Below are positions 23,829-31,736 of a stretch of DNA of 34,403 nt, piece after piece. Position 1 is the first letter of the stretch. Every line of letters begins with the position of its first letter. The position numbers were made by a program, and so were the translations under genes. Source of the stretch: JBFISM01 sp041608535 (GTDB lineage Bacteria; Actinomycetota; Acidimicrobiia; Spongiisociales; UBA5794); assembly GCA_041608535.1 (NCBI GenBank), contig JBFISM010000022.1, positions 1-34,403 of the forward strand, given 5' to 3'. The notes beneath the pieces are model-generated. The model was not told the origin of the DNA and made no database searches. It saw nothing but the letters and a program-made list of their open reading frames with translations.

Positions 23829-24535
23829 ACGAGAACTCCGGCCCGCTTTCGCCCGGTGGCGATGGAGCGGGCGTGACGTCGCCGATCGAGCGGGCACTCT
23901 TGATCGCGTTTCCCTGGCTGGCCGGGGGGCTGCTCTTGGCTCCTCTGGGACTGCTGTTCGGGCCGGTCGGGCCGCAGCCGACGCAGCGCATGCTCATCCA
24001 TCTCTCGCTCCTCGTGTTGCTCGGTCTGGCCATCGCCGACCGCCTCGTCGAGCTGCTGCAGCTGCCGTGGTTCCCGGCCACCCCATGGAACTCGACGACA
24101 CGGCGACTGGCGGGAGCTGTCGTGCTGGTCATTGTGCCGACCGGGGTGGTGGGCCTGGTGACGCTGGCGTCGGCAGCAGCGCTCCGTTTCGACCCCTCCG
24201 TGCAGTTCTTGCAGCTGTTGTCGGCGCTCGACATCGCCTGGGTGGTGGCGGCGGCGCTGTACGGACTCGCGCTACTCGAAGATCGGTTCCTGGCGCGAGG
24301 TGGGGCGTTGCTGCTCGGGGCGCTGTGCGTGGGCTCGCTGTGGAACTACCTCTGGGTCGTGGGTTTCACCGAAGACGGGAGGTGGCTCGTGGACGGGGCG
24401 CAGCTCCTCCGGCTCGTGATCCCGGTCGATGTCGTCGCCGCTCTCGTCACGACCGTTCTCTTGGTGGCGGGGGTACGGCGTTCAGTGAGCGACGAGCCGG
24501 ATCAGCCGATGGAACAGGCGAGCGACCAGTCGTAG
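23825..24535 (+). CDS. Six-helix membrane protein of unknown function at the end of the cassette
   Basis: A 236-residue membrane protein that I do not recognise. After ~25 polar residues there are about six hydrophobic helices: ~26-46, ~55-75, ~94-118, ~130-150, ~160-180 and ~194-217, with a short acidic tail (DEPDQPMEQASDQS). GTG at 23825 overlaps the nuclease-like stop by four bases (GTGA), which ties it to the cassette. Membrane proteins are not standard parts of restriction systems but do occur in abortive-infection type defences. It may instead be an unrelated gene sharing the transcript. Its 3' end overlaps the convergent DUF547 gene by 34 bases. Confidence 0.75.
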   Translation: MNENSGPLSPGGDGAGVTSPIERALLIAFPWLAGGLLLAPLGLLFGPVGPQPTQRMLIHLSLLVLLGLAIADRLVELLQLPWFPATPWNSTTRRLAGAVVLVIVPTGVVGLVTLASAAALRFDPSVQFLQLLSALDIAWVVAAALYGLALLEDRFLARGGALLLGALCVGSLWNYLWVVGFTEDGRWLVDGAQLLRLVIPVDVVAALVTTVLLVAGVRRSVSDEPDQPMEQASDQS

Positions 24536-25335
24536 GGATGGAACGCAACGGCTCGGGGCCCTTCTGTCGATCCGAGCCGCATCTCTGCCGGCAGCCACTC
24601 TCGTACGGCGCCGGCCACCGCCTGCTTGGTGGCGGGGATGAAGGTCGGCATACGGTGGGGGCGGACGAAGTCGCCTCCGAACCACCTGAGGATCCGGCTC
24701 AGGAAGAGTGTGGGCACGCCGTCGTCAGACCGCACGACTGCCCCACCACCGGCGAAGAACGCTTTGAGTTGATCATGCAGCTGATCGTGGAGCAGCGCCC
24801 CCGAATAGGGCTCGAACCGGAGTGTGGGACACGACGCCGCACCGCACACGAGAGCGCCGTGAATGCGGGCATCCTGGAAGCGGCGGATCTTGGCGTGCTC
24901 GATGGCGTCGAGCGACAGCGGGCGACCTTGTACCGTCGCCCAGGGACGAGAGAAGGCGCCGGGGACCCGCAGCACTGTGCCGACCTCGTCACGTTGCGCA
25001 TCGGCGGAAAGCACGAGGGCACCGGCGTTGTACAGATTGAGCCAGTACGCCAGCGCCTCGCTGGGGCCCAGCGTGTCCGGATCGATGTGCTCGAGCCGAC
25101 GACGGTAACTCTCGAGCGCTCCCCGTTGCTCGGCGAGACGTGCAATACCTACATCGCGCAGCGCATCGAGCACCGCGGCCAGCTGTCCATGGTCCACCTT
25201 CTCGACGCTGCCCGCATCGAACCGAGGCGCCGGAACAGTGCCGAGAGCTCGTATCACAGACCAGGCGACAGCAAACGGATTCGGGCTTGTGGAGGACGAG
25301 CGGGTCACGAGGCGTGCAACCCGAGGCGGTGTCAC
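24502..25335 (-). CDS. DUF547-domain protein
   Basis: A 277-residue protein with the DUF547 core: LGPSEALAYWLNLYNAGALVL, LSLDAIEHAKIRRFQDARIHGALVCGAASCPTLRFEPYSG, and a C-terminal FLSRILRWFGGDF. The paired conserved Cys in VCGAASCP and the preceding His are typical and suggest a catalytic or metal role, but the family has no established function. No clear signal peptide is seen. GTG at 25335 lies 16 bases after the stop of the deazaflavin-nitroreductase-like gene, so it is probably the last gene of the nhaA transcript. The end overlaps the membrane protein gene on the other strand. Confidence 0.85.
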   Translation of the reverse strand: MTPPRVARLVTRSSSTSPNPFAVAWSVIRALGTVPAPRFDAGSVEKVDHGQLAAVLDALRDVGIARLAEQRGALESYRRRLEHIDPDTLGPSEALAYWLNLYNAGALVLSADAQRDEVGTVLRVPGAFSRPWATVQGRPLSLDAIEHAKIRRFQDARIHGALVCGAASCPTLRFEPYSGALLHDQLHDQLKAFFAGGGAVVRSDDGVPTLFLSRILRWFGGDFVRPHRMPTFIPATKQAVAGAVREWLPAEMRLGSTEGPRAVAFHPYDWSLACSIG

Positions 25336-25351
25336 GTTGTTCCGCGGCCGG

Positions 25352-25738
25352 TCATCTCCGCAACCACAGCACCGCGCCGAGCACGGCCAGCGATGGAAGC
25401 ACCCACAGCAAGTCGGAGTCGACGGGTAGGGGCGCCGGCTGCCCGGTCGGGCGGAAGCGGACACTCCCGTCGTGGCGTTCCGCATGTGACGCCAGCGGAC
25501 CGGGAGCGGCCTGGATCATGGCGACGGGTTTGCTGTCGAGTTCGGCGAGCCAGGCGGCGCCGGGATCCGTGATGGGAACCACGATCTCGCCGCGATCCCA
25601 AGAGAATCGCGCAACAGAATGCAGCACGGGTGCCGCGCCCACTCCGCCGGTGGTGATGACGACGAACCGTCGGCCCAGCAGCCAGCCGAGACCCAGGCGG
25701 TGCCCAACCAGCACCAGCCGCTCCACGAGGTCGCTCAC
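25352..25738 (-). CDS. Short deazaflavin-dependent nitroreductase-like protein with C-terminal membrane helix
   Basis: A 128-residue protein. Residues ~15-90 resemble the split-barrel fold of deazaflavin (F420)-dependent nitroreductase/quinone reductase-like proteins: LLGRRFVVITTGGVGAAPVLHSVARFSWDRGEIVVPI, then AAWLAELDSKPVAMIQAAPG. It is shorter than typical members and lacks the usual C-terminal Tyr-rich active-site part; instead it ends in a hydrophobic helix (LLWVLPSLAVLGAVLWLRR) that would anchor it to the membrane. GTG at 25738 overlaps the nhaA stop by four bases (GTGA). F420 binding is uncertain, since the usual TTTGRKSG motif is reduced to ITTGGVG. Confidence 0.7.
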   Translation of the reverse strand: MSDLVERLVLVGHRLGLGWLLGRRFVVITTGGVGAAPVLHSVARFSWDRGEIVVPITDPGAAWLAELDSKPVAMIQAAPGPLASHAERHDGSVRFRPTGQPAPLPVDSDLLWVLPSLAVLGAVLWLRR

Positions 25739-27201
25739 GACTCGGCCTGGGCGGGTGCGTCCGTCTCGATCGGGGCCGTCGGTGTTGCCGCATCGTCGGC
25801 GTATTCGAAGCTGTCGAGACCCATGGCCTCCCGTTCTTGCTCGATCAGCTCGGCAGGCGTGCGGGTGCGGCGGAGCAGAGCGTACCCGAGGATTCCGGCG
25901 ATCGTGGACCCGATGAAGATGCCGATCTTGGCCTCGTCGATGAGTATCTCGTCGGTGAAGGCGAGCTCCGTGATGAACAGCGACACCGTGAATCCGATTC
26001 CGGCGATGGCAGCCAGACCAACGACCTGCGACCAACCCGTGCGGCGGGGCAAGGTGCCGAGACCAAGACGCACCGCCACGAACGTGGCGAGGGTTATGCC
26101 GATCGTCTTCCCGGCAACGAGCCCGAGGCTGACGCCGAGCGAGAGGCTTGATGTGACCGCGGCCGCGACGTCGATGTCCACGAATCGAACACCCGCGTTG
26201 GCGAGGGCGAAGATCGGCACGATGACGAACGACGTCCACGGATGAAGGGTGTATTCGAGACGATCGAGGGGTGCCACAGACTCATAGGCGACCTTGTGCA
26301 GCTCGAGCGCACTGGCGTCGATGCGCTCCCGCGCCGTCGGCGAAGCGGCCTCCATGTCGTATCGGTCGAGAATCCACGTGGCGCGGCGACGGAAGTCGTT
26401 GTCGCTGTAGTACGCCGTCGCTGGCGTGAGGAGACCGATGGCGACGCCGGCGAGCGTGGCGTGCACTCCGGACTCGAACACGAAGAACCAAACCGCCGTC
26501 CCGAGCACGACGTACACCAGTAGGGAGCGGATGTGCACACGCTGGGCGATGGAGATGAGGGCAATCCCCCCAATCGCCGCCAGCAACCATCCCATCGAGA
26601 GGTCGGTGGTGTACCAGATGGCGATGACGGCGATGGCACCGATGTCGTCGGCTATGGCCAGCGCCAGCAGGAACAGCTTCGCACTCGCCGACACCCGGCT
26701 ACCCAGCAACGAGATCACCCCGACGGCGAACGCGATGTCGGTCGCCATGGGTATCCCCCAGCCCTGGGCGGCCTCGCCGCTCCCGGCATTGAAGGCGAGG
26801 AACACCACCGCCGGAACCACCATCCCGCCCAACGCGGCGATGGCGGGAAGCGCCGCTCTCTTGCGGTCCTTCAGTTCGCCGACGACCAGCTCTCGCTTGA
26901 TCTCCAGCCCCACCACGAAGAAGAAGATCGCCATCAAGGCATCGTTGACAAAGTGTTCGAGGTCCTCCTCGAGATGAAACCCGCCGATGTCGAGGCTCAG
27001 CTTGGTCTCCCAGAAGGCCTTGTAGCTGTCGCCGAAGGGACCGTTCGCCCACACCAGAGCAGCAATAGCTGCGATCAGGAGCACGATGCCCCCGGCCGCC
27101 TCGACCGACATGAACCGTTGCAGCGGCCGTACGAAGCGGGAGGGCACCGGTCGGCTCGAATTGATCCACGTTTGGTGGATGCGCTCGTCCTGACGGGCCA
27201 T
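25735..27201 (-). CDS. nhaA: Na+/H+ antiporter NhaA
   Basis: A 488-residue NhaA-family antiporter that exports Na+ in exchange for protons. It starts with ~30 polar residues, then FMSVEAAGGIVLLIAAIAALVWANGP, the family's first helix. Other landmarks are VNDALMAIFFFVVGLEIKRELVVGEL, GWGIPMATDIAFAVGVISLLG and LLALAIADDIGAIAVIAIWYT, where D185-D186 match the ion-binding Asp163-Asp164 of E. coli NhaA. The C-terminus has a ~50-residue acidic, Ala/Pro-rich tail not found in E. coli. ATG 27201 is preferred over the longer open frame because it follows a TACTCT box by 7 bases (leaderless type). It is divergent from a CaCA-type antiporter, so two cation exchangers share one 82-base promoter region. Confidence 0.95.
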   Translation of the reverse strand: MARQDERIHQTWINSSRPVPSRFVRPLQRFMSVEAAGGIVLLIAAIAALVWANGPFGDSYKAFWETKLSLDIGGFHLEEDLEHFVNDALMAIFFFVVGLEIKRELVVGELKDRKRAALPAIAALGGMVVPAVVFLAFNAGSGEAAQGWGIPMATDIAFAVGVISLLGSRVSASAKLFLLALAIADDIGAIAVIAIWYTTDLSMGWLLAAIGGIALISIAQRVHIRSLLVYVVLGTAVWFFVFESGVHATLAGVAIGLLTPATAYYSDNDFRRRATWILDRYDMEAASPTARERIDASALELHKVAYESVAPLDRLEYTLHPWTSFVIVPIFALANAGVRFVDIDVAAAVTSSLSLGVSLGLVAGKTIGITLATFVAVRLGLGTLPRRTGWSQVVGLAAIAGIGFTVSLFITELAFTDEILIDEAKIGIFIGSTIAGILGYALLRRTRTPAELIEQEREAMGLDSFEYADDAATPTAPIETDAPAQAES

Positions 27202-27208
27202 TCGGGGG

Positions 27209-27214
27209 AGAGTA
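27209..27214 (-). promoter_or_regulatory. Possible leaderless -10 box for nhaA
   Basis: On the minus strand TACTCT (TANNNT) ends 7 bases before the nhaA ATG at 27201, with no Shine-Dalgarno. It lies in the short divergent region shared with the antiporter gene on the other strand. Confidence 0.4.
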
Positions 27215-27249
27215 GTGCGCACCGCTGGGTTGCCAATCTCGCAAGCCGG

Positions 27250-27255
27250 TAGCAT
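27250..27255 (+). promoter_or_regulatory. Possible -10 box for the CaCA-type antiporter
   Basis: TAGCAT (TANNNT) lies 28 bases before the GTG start at 27284, leaving a short leader with a weak GGTGG ribosome-binding site. It faces away from the nhaA box 36 bases to the left. Confidence 0.35.
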
Positions 27256-27283
27256 CGCCCGCCCAAGCAATCTCGGTGGTGGC

Positions 27284-28219
27284 GTGTTTCTTTCCCTCGT
27301 CTACGTCGTCGGCGGTCTCGCCTTGCTCGTCTTCGCCTCGGATCGCTTGGTGGCGAGCGCCGTACGGGTATCCCGGGCCATCGGGATCAGCGCCGTCCTG
27401 ATCGGAGCGATCGTCGTCGGCCTGGGAACTTCCTTGCCGGAGTTGCTCGTATCAGCGCTCTCTGCCCGCGCCGGGGAGCTCGACATCGCCATGGCCAACG
27501 TCGTGGGCTCCAATGCTGCCAATGTGACCTTGGTGCTCGGCTCAGCGGCGTTGGTGGCGCCCATCGTGTCCCAAGTGGCCGTGCTCAAGCGAGAGGGAGT
27601 CACGATGTTCGTCGCCGTGGTGCTCTTCTCTCTGGTTGTGCTCGATGGCGAAGTCACTCGGACCGAGGGTCTCGGCCTGCTGATCGGGATGGCGCTGGCA
27701 CTGGGTCTGTTGATTCGCTGGTCGCAGAACCACGAGACCCCGATGGTGGCGGCCGAGTTGGGGGAGTATCCGGCGGACGACGACGTCGTGACGTCCCGTG
27801 AGGTCGGTCTCGGGCTCGGGGCGCTGCTGGCCACCATCGTGAGCGCTCAATTCCTACTCACCGGGGCGGAGGACATCGGGCTGCGGCTCGGATTGTCGGC
27901 AACTTTCCTCGGCGTCATGCTGGGGATAGGGACGAGCCTTCCCGAGCTGGCGACGACGCTGGCGGCGGTGCGCCACGGGTCGTCGGAGCTGGTGATCGGC
28001 AATGTCGTCGGCTCGAACCTGTTCAACTCGCTTGCGGTGGCGGGGGTTGCTGGGGTGGTGGGTCCCGCCCGGTTGCTCGATCTCGCCGTTCCCGAGGTGG
28101 TGTTCATGATCGGGGCGGTGGCCGTCGCCGGCGTCTTCGCTGCCCTCGGGAGGGTCCATCGCATCGCCGGCTCTGTTCTCCTCGCCGGCTTCGTCGCGTT
28201 GATGATCTTGAGCCAGTGA
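27284..28219 (+). CDS. CaCA-family calcium/sodium antiporter (YrbG-like)
   Basis: A 311-residue membrane protein with about ten helices and the internal duplication of cation/Ca2+ exchangers. The first alpha repeat reads GLGTSLPELLVSALSARAGELDIAMANVVGSN, the second GIGTSLPELATTLAAVRHGSSELVIGNVVGSN; the Glu of each GTSLPE forms the ion site. Between the halves lies an acidic cytoplasmic loop (ELGEYPADDDVVTSRE). GTG at 27284 gives an N-terminus that starts in the first helix (VFLSLVYVVGGLALLVFASDRLV), as in YrbG; an in-frame upstream codon would add a region overlapping the nhaA promoter. The gene is followed 34 bases later by polX. Ion specificity is inferred from the family. Confidence 0.92.
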   Translation: MFLSLVYVVGGLALLVFASDRLVASAVRVSRAIGISAVLIGAIVVGLGTSLPELLVSALSARAGELDIAMANVVGSNAANVTLVLGSAALVAPIVSQVAVLKREGVTMFVAVVLFSLVVLDGEVTRTEGLGLLIGMALALGLLIRWSQNHETPMVAAELGEYPADDDVVTSREVGLGLGALLATIVSAQFLLTGAEDIGLRLGLSATFLGVMLGIGTSLPELATTLAAVRHGSSELVIGNVVGSNLFNSLAVAGVAGVVGPARLLDLAVPEVVFMIGAVAVAGVFAALGRVHRIAGSVLLAGFVALMILSQ

Positions 28220-28253
28220 TGCGCTGCTCCGTTTCGATAACAATGGAGTCACG

Positions 28254-30008
28254 ATGACCACGAAGGCGATGAGCAACGCCGAGCTGGCCCGGTTGCTCCA
28301 GGAGTTCACCGACCTCATGAAGCTCGAAGAAGGCAGTCCGCAGGCGTTTCGAGTGCGGGCATACGAGAAGGCCGTCGCCGCCGTTCGGGACCATCCCGCT
28401 CCGGTGAGCGAGATGTCCGACGCCGAGTTGCAGCAGCTCGAGGGGGTGGGCAAGAGCACGGCCGCCAAGATCCGTGAGCTGCTCGATACCGGCACCATGA
28501 AAAGGCTGGAAGCGTTGCGCTCGAAATATCCCGTGGAGCTGATCGAGTTGACGCGCATCCCGGGTCTCGGACCCAAGACGGTGCTGCTCCTGCGGGATCA
28601 GCTGGACGTGCACAACGTGGAGCAGCTCAAAGAAGCCATCGCCGGAGAGAAGTTGCGTGAGCTGCCCGGGCTCGGTGCCAGATCCGAGGAGAAGATCGCC
28701 AAAGCGATCGAGCGGATGGGGCTGCACGGTAAGGACCGGCGCACCCCGGTGGAGCGGGCACTCGCTGTGGCTGGCGACGTGATGCGAGCGCTCGAAGGGT
28801 TACCGGAGGTGTTGGCCATCGAGCCGTGCGGCAGCCTGCGGCGGTTTCGCGACACCATCGGTGACATCGACATCGTCGTCGCCGCCAAGGACTCGGCGCC
28901 GGTGATGGATGCGTTCGTGGCGTTGTCGTCCGTGGTGGAGGTGCTGGGCCATGGTCCCACCAAGTCATCCGTGCTGACGGCGACGGGAATCCAGATCGAT
29001 CTCCGCGTGGTCGAACCGGATGAATACGGCGCCGCCCTGGTGTACTTCACCGGTTCCAAGCAGCACAACATCGAGCTGCGGCAGCGGGCTCTGAGCAGGG
29101 GCTGGACGTTGAACGAATACGCCCTCGCCGATGCCGAGACCGAAGACGTGGTGGCGGCCGCCACCGAGGAGGACATCTATGCAGCGCTGGAGATGGCGTG
29201 GGTTCCCCCGGAGCTCAGAGAGGGGCTCGGCGAGGTGGCGTTTGCCGCCGAACGCAAGCTGCCCGAGCTGGTCGAGGTCGGCGACATCCGTGGCGATCTG
29301 CACGTTCATTCGGCATGGTCGGGTGACGGCCGCAGCTCGCTCGAGGACATGGTGAGCGCGGCGGCCGAGCGTGGGCTGTCTTATGTGGCGATCACCGACC
29401 ACGGCGAGAACCTCACCATCAACGGGCTGTCCCGCGAGCAGGTGATGCACGAGCGAGAGGAGATCGAGGGACTGCGCATCACTCACCCAAAGCTGACGAT
29501 CCTCCACGGCGCCGAGCTGAACATCGATCCCGACGGCGGTGTGGACTACGACGAGGAGTTCCTCGCCGGGTTCGACTGGTGCGTTGCCAGCGTCCACTCC
29601 CACTTCGATCTCCCGCAGGCGCAGCAGACCGAGCGGGTGATCACTGCCATGCACAACCCCAACGTCAACGTCATCGGACATCTCACCGGTCGCAAGCTCG
29701 GCAAACGTCCCGGCATCGAGCTCGATCACGCGGCGGTGCTCGATGCTGCCGCCGCCACCGGTACCGCTCTCGAGATCAACTCCCATCTGGCTCGACTCGA
29801 CGTTCCTGCGGACGTGCTCCGGCTCGCTCGCGACCGCAGTGACATCACCTTCGTGATCTCGACCGACTCTCACCACGTCAAGGAGTACGACAACCTGCGA
29901 TGGGGTGTGGCGAATGCGCGGCGTGGCTGGGTGCCCAAGCGACAGATCGCCAACACGTGGACCACCGAGCGGTTTCTCGGCTGGGTGGGTGAGCAGCGCC
30001 GGTTCTGA
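28254..30008 (+). CDS. polX: DNA polymerase/3'-5' exonuclease PolX
   Basis: A 584-residue repair polymerase of family X with a C-terminal PHP nuclease. Order: 8-kDa-like and helix-hairpin-helix region (~1-150: LEGVGKSTAAKIRELL, IPGLGPKTVLLL, LPGLGARSEEKIAKAI), polymerase palm (GSLRR at 193-197; metal-binding D204 and D206 in GDIDIVV; D249 in QIDLRVV), then the PHP domain from ~345: GDLHVHSAWSGDG, ITDHGENL, HGAELNI, SVHSHFDL, STDSHH, which supply its metal ligands. Length and domain order are those of bacterial PolX used in base-excision repair and gap filling. ATG 28254 has GGAG five bases upstream. No frameshift or missing key residue is seen. Confidence 0.96.
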   Translation: MTTKAMSNAELARLLQEFTDLMKLEEGSPQAFRVRAYEKAVAAVRDHPAPVSEMSDAELQQLEGVGKSTAAKIRELLDTGTMKRLEALRSKYPVELIELTRIPGLGPKTVLLLRDQLDVHNVEQLKEAIAGEKLRELPGLGARSEEKIAKAIERMGLHGKDRRTPVERALAVAGDVMRALEGLPEVLAIEPCGSLRRFRDTIGDIDIVVAAKDSAPVMDAFVALSSVVEVLGHGPTKSSVLTATGIQIDLRVVEPDEYGAALVYFTGSKQHNIELRQRALSRGWTLNEYALADAETEDVVAAATEEDIYAALEMAWVPPELREGLGEVAFAAERKLPELVEVGDIRGDLHVHSAWSGDGRSSLEDMVSAAAERGLSYVAITDHGENLTINGLSREQVMHEREEIEGLRITHPKLTILHGAELNIDPDGGVDYDEEFLAGFDWCVASVHSHFDLPQAQQTERVITAMHNPNVNVIGHLTGRKLGKRPGIELDHAAVLDAAAATGTALEINSHLARLDVPADVLRLARDRSDITFVISTDSHHVKEYDNLRWGVANARRGWVPKRQIANTWTTERFLGWVGEQRRF

Positions 30009-30086
30009 CGGCCCATTTCGCCCTGTTCACCGATTCGTAAGACCGAAACGGGACGCGAAGCAGCTGGCGCCGTGTTGAATCGTGAT

Positions 30087-31658
30087 ATGACCACAACGGA
30101 CACGCGAGCCGAAACCGATGTCGCGCGCCGCCCGACCGGTCTCGCCGGACTGGCCGGAGCCGTTGCCGCCGGGTTGGCGCTTGCCATCACGGAATTTGCG
30201 GCAGGTCTCACGCAATCGGTGCCGTCTGCCGTTGCTGCGGTCGGTAGCATCGTCGTGGACTTCTCTCCCCGCTTCGTCGAGCGGTTCGCCATCGAGGTGT
30301 TCGGGACCGCCGACAAGGGTGCATTGGCCGTGGGCACCACATTGCTCGCTCTGCTCTTCGGAGCGCTGCTCGGTCGGGTCGAGCTGCGTCGCCCCGGGGT
30401 TGCTGCGGTCGGTTTCGCCGGATTCGCCTTGCTCGGCATGCTGGCGAGCTACGGGCAACCATTCGCTGACCCCGTTCTCACCACCATCGTCGTCCCGTCG
30501 GCGGCTGCGACCGGCTATCTCTTTCTGCGGCTCTCGCTGCATCGTCTCGTGGCAGACGTCGAGGCACCGACCGACGCTCTCCCGGGTAGCGCCTCACGCC
30601 GCCGGTTCGTGACGGGCGTCGCCGGGGCTGGAGCGGTCGCGCTGGTGGGTGGTGCGGCAGGCCGGTCGATGATCATTGGACGGTCGGAGGCCGTGCGCGA
30701 CTCGATGGACCTGCCACAGGCCGCTACCACCGTGGCAGATCCCGGACCCGGGGCCTCCTTTGCCGTGACCGGTCTCACGCCGCTGATCGTGCCGAACGAC
30801 GAGTTCTATCGCATCGACACCGCCCTCGTGGTCCCGCGTCCCGACACCGCTTCGTGGAAGGTGTCGGTGACCGGCATGGTGGATACCGAGCTCACCTACA
30901 CCCTCTCCGATCTGCTCGCCATGCCTCTCCACGAGCGCTACGTGACCATCGCCTGTGTTTCCAATCAGGTGGGCGGCGACCTCATCGGCAACGCCAAATG
31001 GACGGGCGTGCGGCTCACCGAGCTCCTGGACCGTTCGGGGGTACATCCAGAGGCGACCCAGATCGTGGGTCGTTCGGTCGACGGATGGACGGCAGGGTTC
31101 CCCACCGCCCTGGCTTTCGACGGGCGAGACCCTCTCGTGGCCATCGGCATGAACGACGAGATGCTCCCTCCGGTCCACGGCTTTCCGGCGCGACTCATCG
31201 TCCCGGGTCTGTACGGCTACGTGTCGGCGACCAAGTGGCTGGAGTCGATCGAGCTCACTCGATGGGAAGACTTCGACGGCTACTGGATCCCACGAGGCTG
31301 GTCGAAAGAGGGTCCCATCAAGACCCAGTCCCGCATCGACGTACCGCGACCCGGAGACACCGTGGACGGCGGAGCCCCAACGGTGATCGCCGGTGTTGCC
31401 TGGGCGCCGACCCGGGGGATCGCCCGGGTCGAGGTGCGGCTGAACGGCCGCGAATGGCGCGATGCCGACATCACGACACCGCTGGCCGACACGACCTGGG
31501 TGCAGTGGCGTCACGAGGCCATGCTCGATCCCGGCACCGATTATCGGGTGGAGGTTCGGGCCACGGATGGCGACGGTACGACCCAGCCCGAGGAACGTAC
31601 GGATGTCGCTCCCGACGGAGCCACCGGCTATCACGGAGTCGGTTTCAGAACCTCGTGA
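30087..31658 (+). CDS. Sulfite-oxidase-like molybdopterin oxidoreductase with N-terminal membrane domain
   Basis: A 523-residue protein. The first ~155 residues carry about four membrane helices (for example TGLAGLAGAVAAGLALAITEF and ALAVGTTLLALLFGALLG). A twin-arginine-like segment S-RRR-F (171-174) and a fifth hydrophobic stretch follow. The rest is the sulfite oxidase/YedY-type molybdopterin domain: YTLSDLLAMPLHERYVTIACVSNQVGGDLIGNAKWTGV with the Mo-ligating C290, GWTAGFPTALAF, HGFPARLIVPGLYGY and TKWLESIELT. A Mo-co dimerisation-like Ig domain ends it (VAWAPTRGIARVEVRLNGREWRDA). It is expected to face outside the membrane. An in-frame GTG at 30072 is an alternative start. Substrate unknown; a methionine-sulfoxide or sulfite role is possible by family. 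Confidence 0.9.
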   Translation: MTTTDTRAETDVARRPTGLAGLAGAVAAGLALAITEFAAGLTQSVPSAVAAVGSIVVDFSPRFVERFAIEVFGTADKGALAVGTTLLALLFGALLGRVELRRPGVAAVGFAGFALLGMLASYGQPFADPVLTTIVVPSAAATGYLFLRLSLHRLVADVEAPTDALPGSASRRRFVTGVAGAGAVALVGGAAGRSMIIGRSEAVRDSMDLPQAATTVADPGPGASFAVTGLTPLIVPNDEFYRIDTALVVPRPDTASWKVSVTGMVDTELTYTLSDLLAMPLHERYVTIACVSNQVGGDLIGNAKWTGVRLTELLDRSGVHPEATQIVGRSVDGWTAGFPTALAFDGRDPLVAIGMNDEMLPPVHGFPARLIVPGLYGYVSATKWLESIELTRWEDFDGYWIPRGWSKEGPIKTQSRIDVPRPGDTVDGGAPTVIAGVAWAPTRGIARVEVRLNGREWRDADITTPLADTTWVQWRHEAMLDPGTDYRVEVRATDGDGTTQPEERTDVAPDGATGYHGVGFRTS

Positions 31659-31724
31659 CCCCGTAGCTGCATCATGCAGATCGAGTGATGGCCGAGCGCC
31701 TCGCGGAGCCTGCAACGACCCGCC

Positions 31725-31730
31725 TAGCAT
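31725..31730 (+). promoter_or_regulatory. Possible leaderless -10 box for bpa
   Basis: TAGCAT (TANNNT) ends 6 bases before the bpa ATG at 31737, and no Shine-Dalgarno is seen. Suggests an own promoter with a leaderless mRNA in the 78-base gap after the molybdoenzyme gene. Confidence 0.4.
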
Positions 31731-31736
31731 GAGCGT

